DNA of 64,000 nucleotides from DATDAH01 sp963823495 (GCA_963823495.1 CAWGLV010000001.1:3472001-3536000); one strand, 5' to 3'. Positions 49,935-59,127 are shown, counted from the stretch's first letter. Made by a program: numbers and translations. The notes: generated by a model not told the origin, from the letters alone.

Positions 49935-51085
49935 CCGCCTTCACACATGGTCTGGAAGCCGTAGCGGCCCCCGGTGGCCTCGAGGTCGTTCAGCAGGGTC
50001 GTCATCAGGCGCACCCCGCTGGCGCCCAGGGGATGGCCGATGGCGATCGCTCCACCCCGGGGGTTGTAGCGCGCCATGTCGGGCTGGAACTCCCGGGCCC
50101 ACATCAAGGCGATGGCCGCGAACGCCTCATTGCACTCCACCGAGTCGAACTGGTCGACGGTCATGCCCGATCGCTCCAGCAACTTCTTCGTCGCCGGGAC
50201 GGGCGCCGACAGGACCAGCCAGGGATCCTCCGCCGCCACGGCGAAGTGGCGGATGGCCGCCCGGTACCGAAGGCCGAGCGCGTCGGCCGTGGATCGTTCC
50301 GCGATGAGCATCGCCGCCGCGCCGTCGGAGGTCTGGGAGGCGTTGCCCGCGGTGATGTCGGGGGCGATCGAAGGGTCCCAGGACGCGGCGCTGGGGAGCT
50401 TCCCGAGCGACTCGACCGTGCTCTCGGGCCGGATGCCCTGGTCCCGGTCGAACACCTCGCCGGTCTCGGCCCCCTCGTCGTCACGAACCGGGACCGCGAC
50501 CGTCTCGTGGGTGAAGTGCCCGTTCTCCCAGTTCTCCTGGGCTCGGCGGTGGGACTCGGCCGCGTAGGCGTCCATGTCCTCTCGGGTGATGCCGTAGCGC
50601 TCGGCCAGGATCTGGCTGACCTCGAACTGCGTGGGGTGGAAGCGCCCCCCGACGGCTTCGATCCACTGCCCGGAGAAGGGCCCGGTACCGCCCGCGGCGT
50701 TGGAGCCCATCGGGGTGCGGGTCATGGACTCGACCCCGCAGGCGATGCCGAGGTCGTACGCCCCGGCAATGATCCCCTGGGCGACGAAGTGCACGGCCTG
50801 CTGGGAGGAGCCGCACTGGCGGTCCACCGAGGTGGCGGGCACGTGCCACGGCAGGCCGCCGGCGATCCAGGCGTTGCGAGCCACGTTGTTGGACTGCTCC
50901 CCCACCTGGCTGACACAGCCGCCGACGACGTCGTCGACCCGGGCCGGATCCACCCCGGTGCGTTCGATCAGGGCCCCGAGCGTGAACCCCAGGAGGTCGG
51001 TCGGGTGCCAGGTCGACAGCGCCCCCTTGCGCTTGCCGATCGGGGTACGGACGGTGTCGACGATGACGGCTTCACGGGGGGCCAC
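49895..51085 (-). CDS. Acetyl-CoA acetyltransferase (thiolase)
   Basis: A 396-residue degradative thiolase that splits beta-ketoacyl-CoA using CoA. Catalytic groups are the nucleophile in DRQCGSSQQAV (about residue 89), NEAFAA (about 322), GHPLGASG (about 352-359) and the C-terminal cysteine in MCEGGGQANA (about 382). It is related to, but clearly distinct from, the FadA5-like thiolase at 1040, whose nucleophile block is CQCGSAQQA. Its natural acyl chain is not evident. The downstream lipoprotein gene starts within a repeated copy of this gene's 3' end. Upstream and divergent is an ADP-forming CoA ligase. Confidence 0.92.
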   Translation of the reverse strand: MAPREAVIVDTVRTPIGKRKGALSTWHPTDLLGFTLGALIERTGVDPARVDDVVGGCVSQVGEQSNNVARNAWIAGGLPWHVPATSVDRQCGSSQQAVHFVAQGIIAGAYDLGIACGVESMTRTPMGSNAAGGTGPFSGQWIEAVGGRFHPTQFEVSQILAERYGITREDMDAYAAESHRRAQENWENGHFTHETVAVPVRDDEGAETGEVFDRDQGIRPESTVESLGKLPSAASWDPSIAPDITAGNASQTSDGAAAMLIAERSTADALGLRYRAAIRHFAVAAEDPWLVLSAPVPATKKLLERSGMTVDQFDSVECNEAFAAIALMWAREFQPDMARYNPRGGAIAIGHPLGASGVRLMTTLLNDLEATGGRYGFQTMCEGGGQANATVIERVA

Positions 51086-51133
51086 ACGTCGACGCTAGCC
51101 AGCGGCCGGATCCGAGGTGGTGGAGGCCTCGGG

Positions 51134-51139
51134 TAGGGT
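51134..51139 (+). promoter_or_regulatory. -10 box of leaderless CoA ligase gene
   Basis: TAGGGT ends 8 bases before ATG 51148; the same hexamer precedes the genes at 17444 and 19903. Confidence 0.5.
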
Positions 51140-51147
51140 CGGCCGCC

Positions 51148-53268
51148 ATGGCTGCGGCGGAGCCGGTGGACGTGACGGGGCGGCCGACCGAGCTACGGGA
51201 ACTGGACCTGACCGGGTTCTTCTCCCCCCGGACCATGGCCCTGATCGGGGCATCGGACAACCCGCAGCGGCCCAATGCCGCCATGACCAGCAGGCTGCTG
51301 GCCTGGGCCGAGGAGCACGGGGCCGAGGCCTTCCTCGTGAACCCGAACCGCGACACCATCGCCGGACGACCGTGCCTGCGGTCGATCGACGACCTGCCCG
51401 ACGGCGTCGACCTGGCGGTGATCCTCGTGGGCGACGCGGTCGACGCCTACGAGGCCGTCCTGGTCAAGCGCCCCCGGTTCGCGGTGATCTTCTCGGCCGG
51501 GTTCGCCGAGACCGGCGCGACCGGGGCCCGGCTCCAGGAGAAGCTGGAGCGCCTCGTGGTCACCGGCGAGACCCGCCTGCTCGGGCCCAACACCAACCTC
51601 AACGCCTTCGAGTCCTTCACCGAGGGCAATCCCGGGCGGGCGGTGGCCCTCATCACCCAGAGCGGCCACCAGGGGCGGCCCATCTTCCAGGCCCAGGAGC
51701 TCGGCCTTCGGGTGTCGGCCTGGGCGCCGACCGGCAACGAGGTCGACCTCGAGTTCGCCGACTTCGCCCGCTGGTTCGCCGACCAACCGGACACGGGCGT
51801 GCTCGCGGCCTACGTCGAGGGCTTCAAGGACGGCCGCACGTTGATGCTGGCCGCCGACCATGCCGCCCGGCGGCGGGTACCCCTCGTCGTGGTCAAGGTG
51901 GGCCGGACCGACGAGGGGGCCTCGATGGCCCGGTCCCACACGGGCCACCTGACCGGCTCGGATGCGGTGACCTCGGCGGTGTTCCGCCAGTTCGGCGTCA
52001 TCCGGGTCGACGGCCTCGACGAACTGCAGGACACCGCCGCGCTGCTGTCGCGGGCCGCGCCCCCGATCGTCGACGGGGTCTGCATCTACGCCATCTCGGG
52101 CGGGACCGGTGCCCATCTGGCCGATCTCGCCGCGACCGAGGGATTGCGGATCCCCAACCTCTCCCAGGCCACCCAGGAGGCGCTCCGCGGGTGGATCCCC
52201 GACTACCTGCGCGTGTCCAACCCGGTCGACAACGGGGGTGCCCCGTCGGCGGACTGGCGCGGCCGCAAGATCCTCGACGCCCTCGTGGCCGACCCCAAGG
52301 TCGGCGTGTTGATCTGCCCCATCACCGGCGCGCTGCCCACGATGAGCCGCCCGCTGGCCGAGGATCTCGTTGCGGTGGCCGAGACCACCGACAAGCCGAT
52401 CGTGGTCATCTGGGGATCTCCCCTGACCGACGACCCGGCCTTCACCGACGTGTTGATCCCGTCCGGGCTGCCGGTGTTCCGCACCTTCGGCAACGCCGTC
52501 CGGGCGACCAAGGCCTACCTGGACCACCACACCTTCATCTCCCGGTACCGGAGCCCCTTCGCCCAGCCCCTCCGCCGCCGCTCGAGGGCCGCTCCCCTCG
52601 TCGAGGAGCTCCTCTCCGCCGGTTCCGGGCCCCGCGCCCTGTCCGAGTTCGAGGCCAAGGGGGTGATCGCGGCCTACGGCATCCCGGTGACCGACGACCG
52701 GCTGTGCCACTCGCCGACCGAAGCGGTGAGAGCCGCAGCCGCCGCCGGATACCCGGTGGTGATGAAGGCGTGCTCGCCCGAACTGCTGCACAAGAGCGAC
52801 CTGGGCCTGGTACGGGTCGGTGTCGGCTCGGCGGCCGAGGCCCGGCGGACCTACGCCGAGCTCGTCGATCGCTCCCCCAGCGCCCTCGACGGCGTCCTCG
52901 TGGGCCCGACGGCCGGCGCGGGGGTCGAGTGCGTCGTCGGCGTGTCCCCGGACCCCCTGTTCGGGCCGGTGGTGATGTTCGGCCTCGGCGGGGTCCTCGT
53001 CGAGGTGCTGGGCGACGTGACGTTCCGGGTGCCGCCCTTCGACCGGGCCGAGGCGGGGCGCATGATCCGGGAGGTCCGGGGCTTCCCGCTCCTGACCGGG
53101 GTCCGGGGCCGACCCCAGGCGGACCTGAGGGCCCTGGTGGATGTGATCATGAAGGTCCAGCGCCTGGCGGTCGACCACGCCGACGCCATCTCCGAGCTCG
53201 ACATCAACCCCCTCGTCGTCCACCCCGTCGGGGCCACCGCCCTCGACGCGCTGGTCGTGACCCGCTGA
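51148..53268 (+). CDS. ADP-forming acyl-CoA ligase (acetate-CoA ligase family)
   Basis: A 706-residue ligase that uses a phosphohistidine intermediate rather than AMP. Domain order is CoA-binding (MALIGASDNPQRPNAAM, about residues 30-46), succinyl-CoA ligase-like flavodoxin domains with the SGH loop LITQSGHQGRPIF and RSHTGHLTGSDA (candidate phospho-His), then a C-terminal ATP-grasp domain with YPVVMKACSPELLHKSDLGLV (core VVMKACSPELLHKSD) and DISELDINPL. It would make an acyl-CoA or run in reverse to capture energy as ATP. A leaderless promoter is likely. It is followed by a bidirectional hairpin. Confidence 0.92.
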   Translation: MAAAEPVDVTGRPTELRELDLTGFFSPRTMALIGASDNPQRPNAAMTSRLLAWAEEHGAEAFLVNPNRDTIAGRPCLRSIDDLPDGVDLAVILVGDAVDAYEAVLVKRPRFAVIFSAGFAETGATGARLQEKLERLVVTGETRLLGPNTNLNAFESFTEGNPGRAVALITQSGHQGRPIFQAQELGLRVSAWAPTGNEVDLEFADFARWFADQPDTGVLAAYVEGFKDGRTLMLAADHAARRRVPLVVVKVGRTDEGASMARSHTGHLTGSDAVTSAVFRQFGVIRVDGLDELQDTAALLSRAAPPIVDGVCIYAISGGTGAHLADLAATEGLRIPNLSQATQEALRGWIPDYLRVSNPVDNGGAPSADWRGRKILDALVADPKVGVLICPITGALPTMSRPLAEDLVAVAETTDKPIVVIWGSPLTDDPAFTDVLIPSGLPVFRTFGNAVRATKAYLDHHTFISRYRSPFAQPLRRRSRAAPLVEELLSAGSGPRALSEFEAKGVIAAYGIPVTDDRLCHSPTEAVRAAAAAGYPVVMKACSPELLHKSDLGLVRVGVGSAAEARRTYAELVDRSPSALDGVLVGPTAGAGVECVVGVSPDPLFGPVVMFGLGGVLVEVLGDVTFRVPPFDRAEAGRMIREVRGFPLLTGVRGRPQADLRALVDVIMKVQRLAVDHADAISELDINPLVVHPVGATALDALVVTR

Positions 53269-53282
53269 CCTCGGGACCGCTT

Positions 53283-53326
53283 CTGGCGCCTGATCGAGGC
53301 GCCCGGGCGCCGCAATCGGGCGCCAG
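53283..53326. terminator. Hairpin repeat, bidirectional terminator (copy 2)
   Basis: Left arm 53283-53298 (CTGGCGCCTGATCGAG) is identical to that at 10673, and right arm 53311-53326 (CGCAATCGGGCGCCAG) differs by one base. It lies between the convergent genes ending at 53268 and 53333, the same context as copy 1. The loop of 12 bases differs in sequence. Confidence 0.7.
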
Positions 53327-53332
53327 AACGAG

Positions 53333-54631
53333 TCAGTCCTGGCTGACGTGGGCGCCGGCGGCGTTGATGATGTCGATGATGGTGATCGGGCCCTCGCTGG
53401 GGTCCCGGGGGGCCTTGCCCGAGCCCTGGATGGAGACGTCGACGTCCGCGGCCTCGGCCCGAAGGGCACCGACGGTGGCCTTCTCCTTCGGCCGGTGGGC
53501 AAAGGGGTCGTAGCCGAAGAAGCGCATCGCGTTCTCATGGGTCATCTGGTTGACCTCGGCGTCGGGGATGCCGTGCAACGTCTTGCTCAACAGCTCCGGG
53601 GAGTTGGGCCAGGTCGAGTCCGAGTGGGGGTAGTCGCACTCCCAGCAGATCCGCTCCACCCCGATGTGGTGGCGGTTCTCCAGACCGAAAGCGTCATCGA
53701 TGAAGCAGAAGATGGTCTTGTCGAGGAACACCTGGCTGGGGAGTTGGTCGCCGAAGTCCACCCCGGTCCAGTCACGGTGGTGCTGGTACACGTAGTCGGC
53801 CCGCTCCAGGAAGTAGGGGATCCAGCCGATGCCGCCCTCGGAAAGGGCGAAGCGCACGTCGGGGAACTGGCGGAACACCCGGGACCAGAGCAGGTCCGAA
53901 CTGGCCTGCACGAGGTTGATCGGCTGCAGCGTGATCATCACGTTGATCGGGGCGTCGGCCGCGGTCATGACCATCTGCGAGGACGACCCGATGTGGAGGC
54001 AGACGACCGTGCCGGTGTCCGAGCAGGCCGCCCAGAACGGGTCCCAGTGGTCGCTGTGGAAGGAAGGCCAGCCCAACTTCTCGGGGTTCTCGGAGAAGGT
54101 GACGGCGTGGCATCCCTTGGCCGCGACCCGGCGCACCTCGTCGGCCATCACCTCGGGGTCCCAGATGGCGGGGATGGCCAGGGGGATGAACCGGCCGGGC
54201 TCGTGGCCACACCACTCGTCGATGTGCCAGTCGTTGTAGGCCCGGACCATGGCCAGGGCCACGTCCTTGTCCTCCGTACGGCTGAAGAGCTGGCCACAGA
54301 ACTGGGGGAACGACGGGAAGCACATCGAACCGAGCACGCCGTTGGCGTTCATGTCCGCGATCCGACGTTCGATGTCGTAGCAGCCGTCCCGCATCTCGGC
54401 GTAGGAGGTCGGGTCGATGCCGTACTCCGCGGGCGGGCGACCGGCCACGGCGTTCAGCCCGATGTTGGGCAGCTCCTGGTCCTCGTAGAACCAGACGTCG
54501 TTGCCTGCCGCGTTCTGGATGGCCCGGGGGGCCAGGTCCTTGTAGCGGTCGGGCAGGTGTCGGTCGAACATGCCGGGGGGCTCGACCACGTGATCGTCCA
54601 CGCTGACCAGGATCAGGTCTTCGACGTCCAT
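53333..54631 (-). CDS. Amidohydrolase family protein (metal-dependent TIM barrel)
   Basis: A 432-residue amidohydrolase-2 enzyme. It opens LILVSVDDHVVEPPGMFDRH (core SVDDHVVEP), whose DDH replaces the usual DxH metal site, followed by CFPSFPQFCG, WHIDEWCGHEPGRFIPLAIP (core RFIPLAIP), VCLHIGSSS with the metal histidine, FALSEGGIGWIPYFLERAD and WECDYPHSDSTWPNS with the late aspartate. Such enzymes decarboxylate or hydrolyse ring-cleavage products, and many occur in actinobacterial aromatic and steroid clusters. AGGGGGA precedes ATG 54631. Convergent with the CoA ligase gene through a hairpin. Confidence 0.9.
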   Translation of the reverse strand: MDVEDLILVSVDDHVVEPPGMFDRHLPDRYKDLAPRAIQNAAGNDVWFYEDQELPNIGLNAVAGRPPAEYGIDPTSYAEMRDGCYDIERRIADMNANGVLGSMCFPSFPQFCGQLFSRTEDKDVALAMVRAYNDWHIDEWCGHEPGRFIPLAIPAIWDPEVMADEVRRVAAKGCHAVTFSENPEKLGWPSFHSDHWDPFWAACSDTGTVVCLHIGSSSQMVMTAADAPINVMITLQPINLVQASSDLLWSRVFRQFPDVRFALSEGGIGWIPYFLERADYVYQHHRDWTGVDFGDQLPSQVFLDKTIFCFIDDAFGLENRHHIGVERICWECDYPHSDSTWPNSPELLSKTLHGIPDAEVNQMTHENAMRFFGYDPFAHRPKEKATVGALRAEAADVDVSIQGSGKAPRDPSEGPITIIDIINAAGAHVSQD

Positions 54632-54716
54632 CTCGTCCCCCTGCGGATCGGCCCGCAGCGTAGCTGACGCCGCGGTCACGTTTCCCGGGAGCCCGACCCG
54701 GTGTCACGATGAGCGC

Positions 54717-56957
54717 GTGCTGGAGGGGATCCGGGTCGTCGACCTGACCGGGGAGTCGGGGGCTCTCGCCGCGCGGGTGTTGGCCGACCTGGGTGCCACC
54801 GTGACCCGTCCCGAGCCACCCGACGGCGGTCACCTCAGTCGCCAGCCCCACCGCCACGCCGCCTGGACCGCCCGGACCGAGGTCCGCCGCCTCGCCGCGG
54901 AGGACCCCGCACTCGACGCCCTGCTGGCCGAGACCGACGTGGTGCTGGCGACCCGGGGCCACGGCATCGAGGTCAGCCGGGCTCCCCGGGCGGTGTGGGT
55001 CCACCTCTCGCCGTTCGGCCTGACCGGCCCCCGGGCCGGCTGGCGCGCCGGCGACCTCGGCATCCTCGCCGCGACCGGGAACCTCTTCGCCACGGGGGAC
55101 CCGGATCGGCCACCGGTGCGCTGTGCCGAGCCGGTGGCCTTCGCCCACGCCGGGCCCGAGGCCGCCTTCGCCGCCCTGACGGCCCTGCACACCGGCCGAC
55201 CCCAACAGGTCGACGTGTCCGTCCAGGAGGTGGTGATGATCGCCTCGATGGGGGCGGCAGGCCGCTTCGCCCGGGACCCGGACCGAGGTCGGCGGCGGGG
55301 CGCCGGCTTCGGTCGGACCCGTGAGATCTGGTCCTGCGCGGACGGCTGGGTGAGCTTCGGCCTGCGGGGCGAGGCTCGCCGGCCCAGCCTCCAGACCCTC
55401 AGCGCGCGGGTCGGCAACCCGGTCCTCACCGACAGGGACTGGTCCACGTTCAGCCCGGACACCGCCACGGCCGAGGACCTGGACGCGATCGAGGAGGCCA
55501 TCGGGGGGTGGTTCGCCACCCAGACCATGGACGACCTGTACGCCCTGGCCGCCGAGACGAACCTGATGCTGGCGCCCGTCAACTCGCCCCGCGAGCTGCT
55601 GGCCTCCGAGCAGCTGGCCGTCCGCGGCCTGTTCGGTCCCCTGGCCGGCGTCGACCAGGCCCCGCTCGACTTCGTGCACGTCCATGACGGACCCGAGCCG
55701 CCCGGGCCGCCACTGGCGCCGCCGGCTCCCGCGACCAGGGAGACGTTCGGGGGCTCGGTCGGGGCCTGGACCGGCACCCGCATCCTCGAGTTCGGTGCCG
55801 GTGCCGCCGGTCCCATCGCGACGCGGTACTTCGCCGAGCACGGTGCGGATGTCATCCGGATCGAGAGCCGGACCCGCCCCGACCTCCTGCGGGGGTGGTG
55901 CGGGGCCGACCCCGATGATCCCGACCGGCTCGAACGCTCACCCCTCTTCGACGCCCTGAACCCCGACAAGCGCAGCATCACCATCGACCTCGAGCACCCC
56001 GAGGGCCGGATGCTCGCCATCGAGCTGGTCAAGGCCGCCGACGCCGTCGCCGAGAACCTCCCGCCGAAGGCCATGCCCGCCCTCGGTCTCGCCTACGCCG
56101 ACCTGGTCGGGCACAAGGCCGACCTGATCTTGATCTCGACCTCCCTGAACGGCCGGACCGGCCTCCAGCGCGACGACCCCGGCTTCGCCGGGCAGGGCGC
56201 CGCGCTCACGGGATTCACCCACTTGACCGGCTGGCCCGACCGCGAACCGGTCGACCCCTTCGGGTCCATCACCGATTCACTCGCCCCCCGCTTCTCGGCC
56301 GCGGCCCTGGCCGCCGCCCTCCTCCGCCGTCGGCGTACCGGCCAGGGCGCGTACCTCGACCTGAGCCAGGTGGAAGCCGGGGTCTACGCGCTGTCGCCGT
56401 GGCTGGTCGAGTTCCAGGTCACCGGTGAGGCCCGCGGCCGGATGGGCAACCGCTCCGACCGCTACGCCCCCCACGGCGTGTTCCCGTGTGCCGGCGAGGA
56501 CCGCTGGATCACCATCGCGGTCTACACCGAGCCGGAATGGGCGGTGTTCGCCGGCGAGTCGGGGCTGGCCCGGCCCGCCTGGGCCGATGTGCATGGCCGA
56601 CTGGCCGACCTCGACGCCCTCGAGGCCGCCGTGTCCGGCTGGACCGCGGCCCTGGACGCGACCGAGCTGGCCGGACGTCTCCAGGACCGGGGGGTCGAGG
56701 CCGTTCCGGTCGCGGACTTCGGCGACGCCAACCAGGACCCCCAGTTGCGGGCCCGCGGCCACTACGTCGCCCTCGACCACCCGGTCCTCGGGCCCGGTGA
56801 GTACGAGCGCAACGGCATCCGGGTCAGCGGCGCCCCGTGCGGCTACCTCGCCCCGAGCCCCACGCTCGGCCAGCACACCGACGAGGTCCTGACCGAAGTC
56901 CTCGGCCTCGACACCGCCGCGATCGCCCGCCTCCGCGACGCCGGCGCCATCCAGTAG
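54717..56957 (+). CDS. Fused double-domain CaiB/BaiF (type III) CoA-transferase
   Basis: A 746-residue protein with two CoA-transferase domains (about 1-325 and 345-740). Domain two has TGTRILEFGAGAAGPIATRY, ADVIRIESRTRPD, DKRSITIDLEHPEGRML and catalytic SITDSLAPRFSAAALAAAL with Asp. In domain one the matching segment is EPVAFAHAGPEAAFAAL, with Phe in the aspartate position, so it is probably non-catalytic. The N-terminal half is shorter and more diverged than in the other two fused proteins. GTG 54717 follows CACGAT by 6 bases. It is divergent from the amidohydrolase gene and stands alone on its transcript, ending near a short hairpin. Confidence 0.87.
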   Translation: MLEGIRVVDLTGESGALAARVLADLGATVTRPEPPDGGHLSRQPHRHAAWTARTEVRRLAAEDPALDALLAETDVVLATRGHGIEVSRAPRAVWVHLSPFGLTGPRAGWRAGDLGILAATGNLFATGDPDRPPVRCAEPVAFAHAGPEAAFAALTALHTGRPQQVDVSVQEVVMIASMGAAGRFARDPDRGRRRGAGFGRTREIWSCADGWVSFGLRGEARRPSLQTLSARVGNPVLTDRDWSTFSPDTATAEDLDAIEEAIGGWFATQTMDDLYALAAETNLMLAPVNSPRELLASEQLAVRGLFGPLAGVDQAPLDFVHVHDGPEPPGPPLAPPAPATRETFGGSVGAWTGTRILEFGAGAAGPIATRYFAEHGADVIRIESRTRPDLLRGWCGADPDDPDRLERSPLFDALNPDKRSITIDLEHPEGRMLAIELVKAADAVAENLPPKAMPALGLAYADLVGHKADLILISTSLNGRTGLQRDDPGFAGQGAALTGFTHLTGWPDREPVDPFGSITDSLAPRFSAAALAAALLRRRRTGQGAYLDLSQVEAGVYALSPWLVEFQVTGEARGRMGNRSDRYAPHGVFPCAGEDRWITIAVYTEPEWAVFAGESGLARPAWADVHGRLADLDALEAAVSGWTAALDATELAGRLQDRGVEAVPVADFGDANQDPQLRARGHYVALDHPVLGPGEYERNGIRVSGAPCGYLAPSPTLGQHTDEVLTEVLGLDTAAIARLRDAGAIQ

Positions 56958-56976
56958 CCCGCTGCCCCACAGCCGT

Positions 56977-56989
56977 TCTGGGACCCAGA
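56977..56989. terminator. Short perfect palindrome between convergent genes
   Basis: TCTGGGACCCAGA is a perfect 6-base inverted repeat with one central base, between the CoA-transferase (ends 56957) and the convergent lipoprotein gene (ends 57059). More short inverted segments with CTGG/CCAG follow up to 57015, so the real structure may be larger. Confidence 0.4.
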
Positions 56990-57058
56990 TCTGGCGCTCC
57001 AGTGCACGATCCAGGACCCGGAACCCTCAGCCCCGAGACGCCGCGGGTCGGGTGGTGA

Positions 57059-57643
57059 TCAGTCGGACAGGAGGGTGGCGAGGCGGTTCTGGGCGTCGCG
57101 GCAGGTGTCGTCGTCGTCCTGGGCCTCGTCGACGGCTGGGGGCACGGCGTCGCCGAAGTCGAGGTCGGCGGCGGCGAAGGCCTCGGGGAAGTCGCCGAAG
57201 GCCTGCGCTCCGCCGAAGAGCTGCTCGACGGTCGTGTCCCCGTCGATGGCCCCGGCGGCCTCGGCCGCGTCACCGAAGGTCTCGGTCGCGGCATCCAGGT
57301 CGGCCAGCAGTTCGTGTCGGAAGGCCGCCCCGTCCGCGGTGGCAGGGGGCGGCGTGTCCTCGACCACAGCTCGGAAGCGACCGACGTAGGCGGGCAGGGC
57401 CAGGAAGGCCCCCCGCAGGTCATCGGCGTGGTCGCCGAGTGGGGCGTCGGCGGCGACCTCGTCGGGTAGCTCGTCGATGACGGCCAGCGCCGCCTCAAGA
57501 TCGACCGCGGCTCGGGCCACCTCGCCGCACACGGCGGCCACCCACGCGTCGGGGGCCAGCGACTCCTCGGCCGCTCCGTCGTCACCACCACAGGCCGGGA
57601 CCGCGACCAGTGTCGCCAACACCGCCATCCACGCCCGAGACAC
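57059..57643 (-). CDS. Putative lipoprotein, 194 aa
   Basis: A 194-residue acidic protein. The N-terminus, SRAWMAVLATLVAVPACGG, holds a hydrophobic core and lipobox with the cysteine near residue 18. The mature part is rich in Ala, Asp and Glu, mainly helical, with a possible C-terminal disulfide cysteine in DDDDTCRDAQNRL and one near DAWVAAVCGEVAR. This resembles small actinobacterial lipoproteins of unknown function. GTG 57643 is chosen since it gives a proper signal peptide. It is 68 bases downstream of the phosphotransferase gene on the same strand. Confidence 0.75.
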   Translation of the reverse strand: MSRAWMAVLATLVAVPACGGDDGAAEESLAPDAWVAAVCGEVARAAVDLEAALAVIDELPDEVAADAPLGDHADDLRGAFLALPAYVGRFRAVVEDTPPPATADGAAFRHELLADLDAATETFGDAAEAAGAIDGDTTVEQLFGGAQAFGDFPEAFAAADLDFGDAVPPAVDEAQDDDDTCRDAQNRLATLLSD

Positions 57644-57711
57644 GGCGCCGGACGGTACCGGCCCGCCACTCCCCCGACGCAGCCGACCCGGCACGGAACC
57701 CGAACCGGGCC

Positions 57712-58503
57712 TCAGACGAGGGCGGACTCGAACCGGGGCCGGGCCGCGGACCACCAGCGGCGGCGGCGGTCATAGCGCTCCATGCCCCCCATCTGGTCCC
57801 ACATGGCGATGAAGTTGGGGTCGCCGGCCTCGACCCGACGCCGGACGAACTGACCGCCCCGGGCGAAGCTCTGCTCGAGCGTGGCCAGCAGGTCGTGGCG
57901 GCCGGCGGCGTCGAGGCCGTAGGTGTCCGCCACCAGGCGGAGGCGGGCGGGCTGGTCCACAGGCCCCCAGCCGAGTCGGGCCGAGCTGAGGTCGTCGTCC
58001 ACGGGCCCGCACATCCGGACCATGGAGGCCAGGTCGTGCACGGGCCGGCCCGGGGCGGCGAAGTCGAAGTCCAACAACCCGACCGCCACCCCGTCGCGGA
58101 AGACGACGTTCTCCGGGCACACGTCGTTGTGCACCACGATCGAACCACCCGCGTCATCGGCCATCTCGTGACTCCAAGACTCGCCGACCGGGTCGAAGGC
58201 CTGCGACGCCCGGTGGAACCGACGCAGAAGGTCGGCGATGGACACCAGGACCTCGTCGGCCTGGAACCAGGCCGGGAAGGGCGTCACGGCCACTTCACCG
58301 GGGATGAAGACCAGACGCTCGCGGCCGTCGGGATCGACTCCGACCGGCTCCGACGCCCCGTGGAACCCCGACCGCCGTAGGCCGCGCAGGAACCGGTGGA
58401 TCGACGGAGTGTGGGGATTCGAAGGTCGCAGCACGTGCCCACCCCGCCGCACCACCGCTCCCGCGTTGGCCACCCCACCGGCCAGCGGCTCGTCACCGTC
58501 CAC
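57712..58503 (-). CDS. Phosphotransferase family protein (APH-like)
   Basis: A 263-residue kinase-fold protein. The catalytic loop is IVVHNDVCPENVVF (about residues 121-134) and the metal block is GLLDFDFAAPGRPVHDLASM (about 141-160). An aminoglycoside phosphotransferase-like helical lobe follows. It differs from the member at 5204 in length and does not resemble ACAD10-type proteins. Natural substrates could be small hydroxyl compounds or antibiotics; a resistance role is not shown. It starts 30 bases after the TetR gene, so it may be under that regulator's control. Confidence 0.85.
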   Translation of the reverse strand: MDGDEPLAGGVANAGAVVRRGGHVLRPSNPHTPSIHRFLRGLRRSGFHGASEPVGVDPDGRERLVFIPGEVAVTPFPAWFQADEVLVSIADLLRRFHRASQAFDPVGESWSHEMADDAGGSIVVHNDVCPENVVFRDGVAVGLLDFDFAAPGRPVHDLASMVRMCGPVDDDLSSARLGWGPVDQPARLRLVADTYGLDAAGRHDLLATLEQSFARGGQFVRRRVEAGDPNFIAMWDQMGGMERYDRRRRWWSAARPRFESALV

Positions 58504-58533
58504 CCGGTCAGTCTGGCCCGACCCGGCAGACGC

Positions 58534-59127
58534 TCAGGGCCGGGCGAGGAATCCCCGCTCGATCAGGGTCGCCAGCGACGTGAGGGCCTCCCGGTCCGCG
58601 GTGAGGTCACGGGAGACCGCGAAGTAGGTGAAGCGTTCGAGCATGGCCAGGAGAGCGATCGGGCCGAGCGGGCCCAGGGCCTCGGTGTCGACCGTGCGCC
58701 CCAGGTCCTCGACGACGCGGGCGAAGGCGTCATCGGCCAGGCGGCGCAGCCCCGGGTCACGAGCGTGATCCTCCATCCAGGCCCGGATGACGACACCGTG
58801 GTGGCGGTAGCCGTCGACGAAGCCCACCAGCCAGTCGACCAGCGCCTCGCCCGACGGCACCTCGCCATCCGCGAGTTCGGCGACGCGCGCCAGCATGTCC
58901 TCCGCCGCCTCGGCGGCCAGGATGCGGAACAGGTCCTCCTTGTCGTCGAAGTAGAGGTAGAAGGCCCCGTGAGAGACCCCGGCCTGGCGCACGATGTCGT
59001 CGACCCGGGTGGCGTGGAAGCCCCGGTCGTCCATCGCGGCCAAGGCGCCCTCGAGCAGGTTGCGTCGGGTACGAGCCGAACGACTCGCGTTGTCGCCGTC
59101 AGGTGCGGAGGCGTCGGATGCGGTCAT
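58534..59127 (-). CDS. TetR family transcriptional regulator
   Basis: A 197-residue TetR-type repressor. The helix-turn-helix is TRVDDIVRQAGVSHGAFYLY (about residues 37-56), followed by FDDKEDLFRILAAEAAEDM, and a helical ligand domain typical of fatty-acid or lipid regulators, ending ALTSLATLIERGFLARP. ATG 59127 is chosen because only threonine-coding repeats lie before it. It is divergent from the acyl-CoA dehydrogenase remnant at 59254. With the remnant broken, its own target may have shifted to other genes, possibly its downstream neighbours. Confidence 0.9.
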   Translation of the reverse strand: MTASDASAPDGDNASRSARTRRNLLEGALAAMDDRGFHATRVDDIVRQAGVSHGAFYLYFDDKEDLFRILAAEAAEDMLARVAELADGEVPSGEALVDWLVGFVDGYRHHGVVIRAWMEDHARDPGLRRLADDAFARVVEDLGRTVDTEALGPLGPIALLAMLERFTYFAVSRDLTADREALTSLATLIERGFLARP

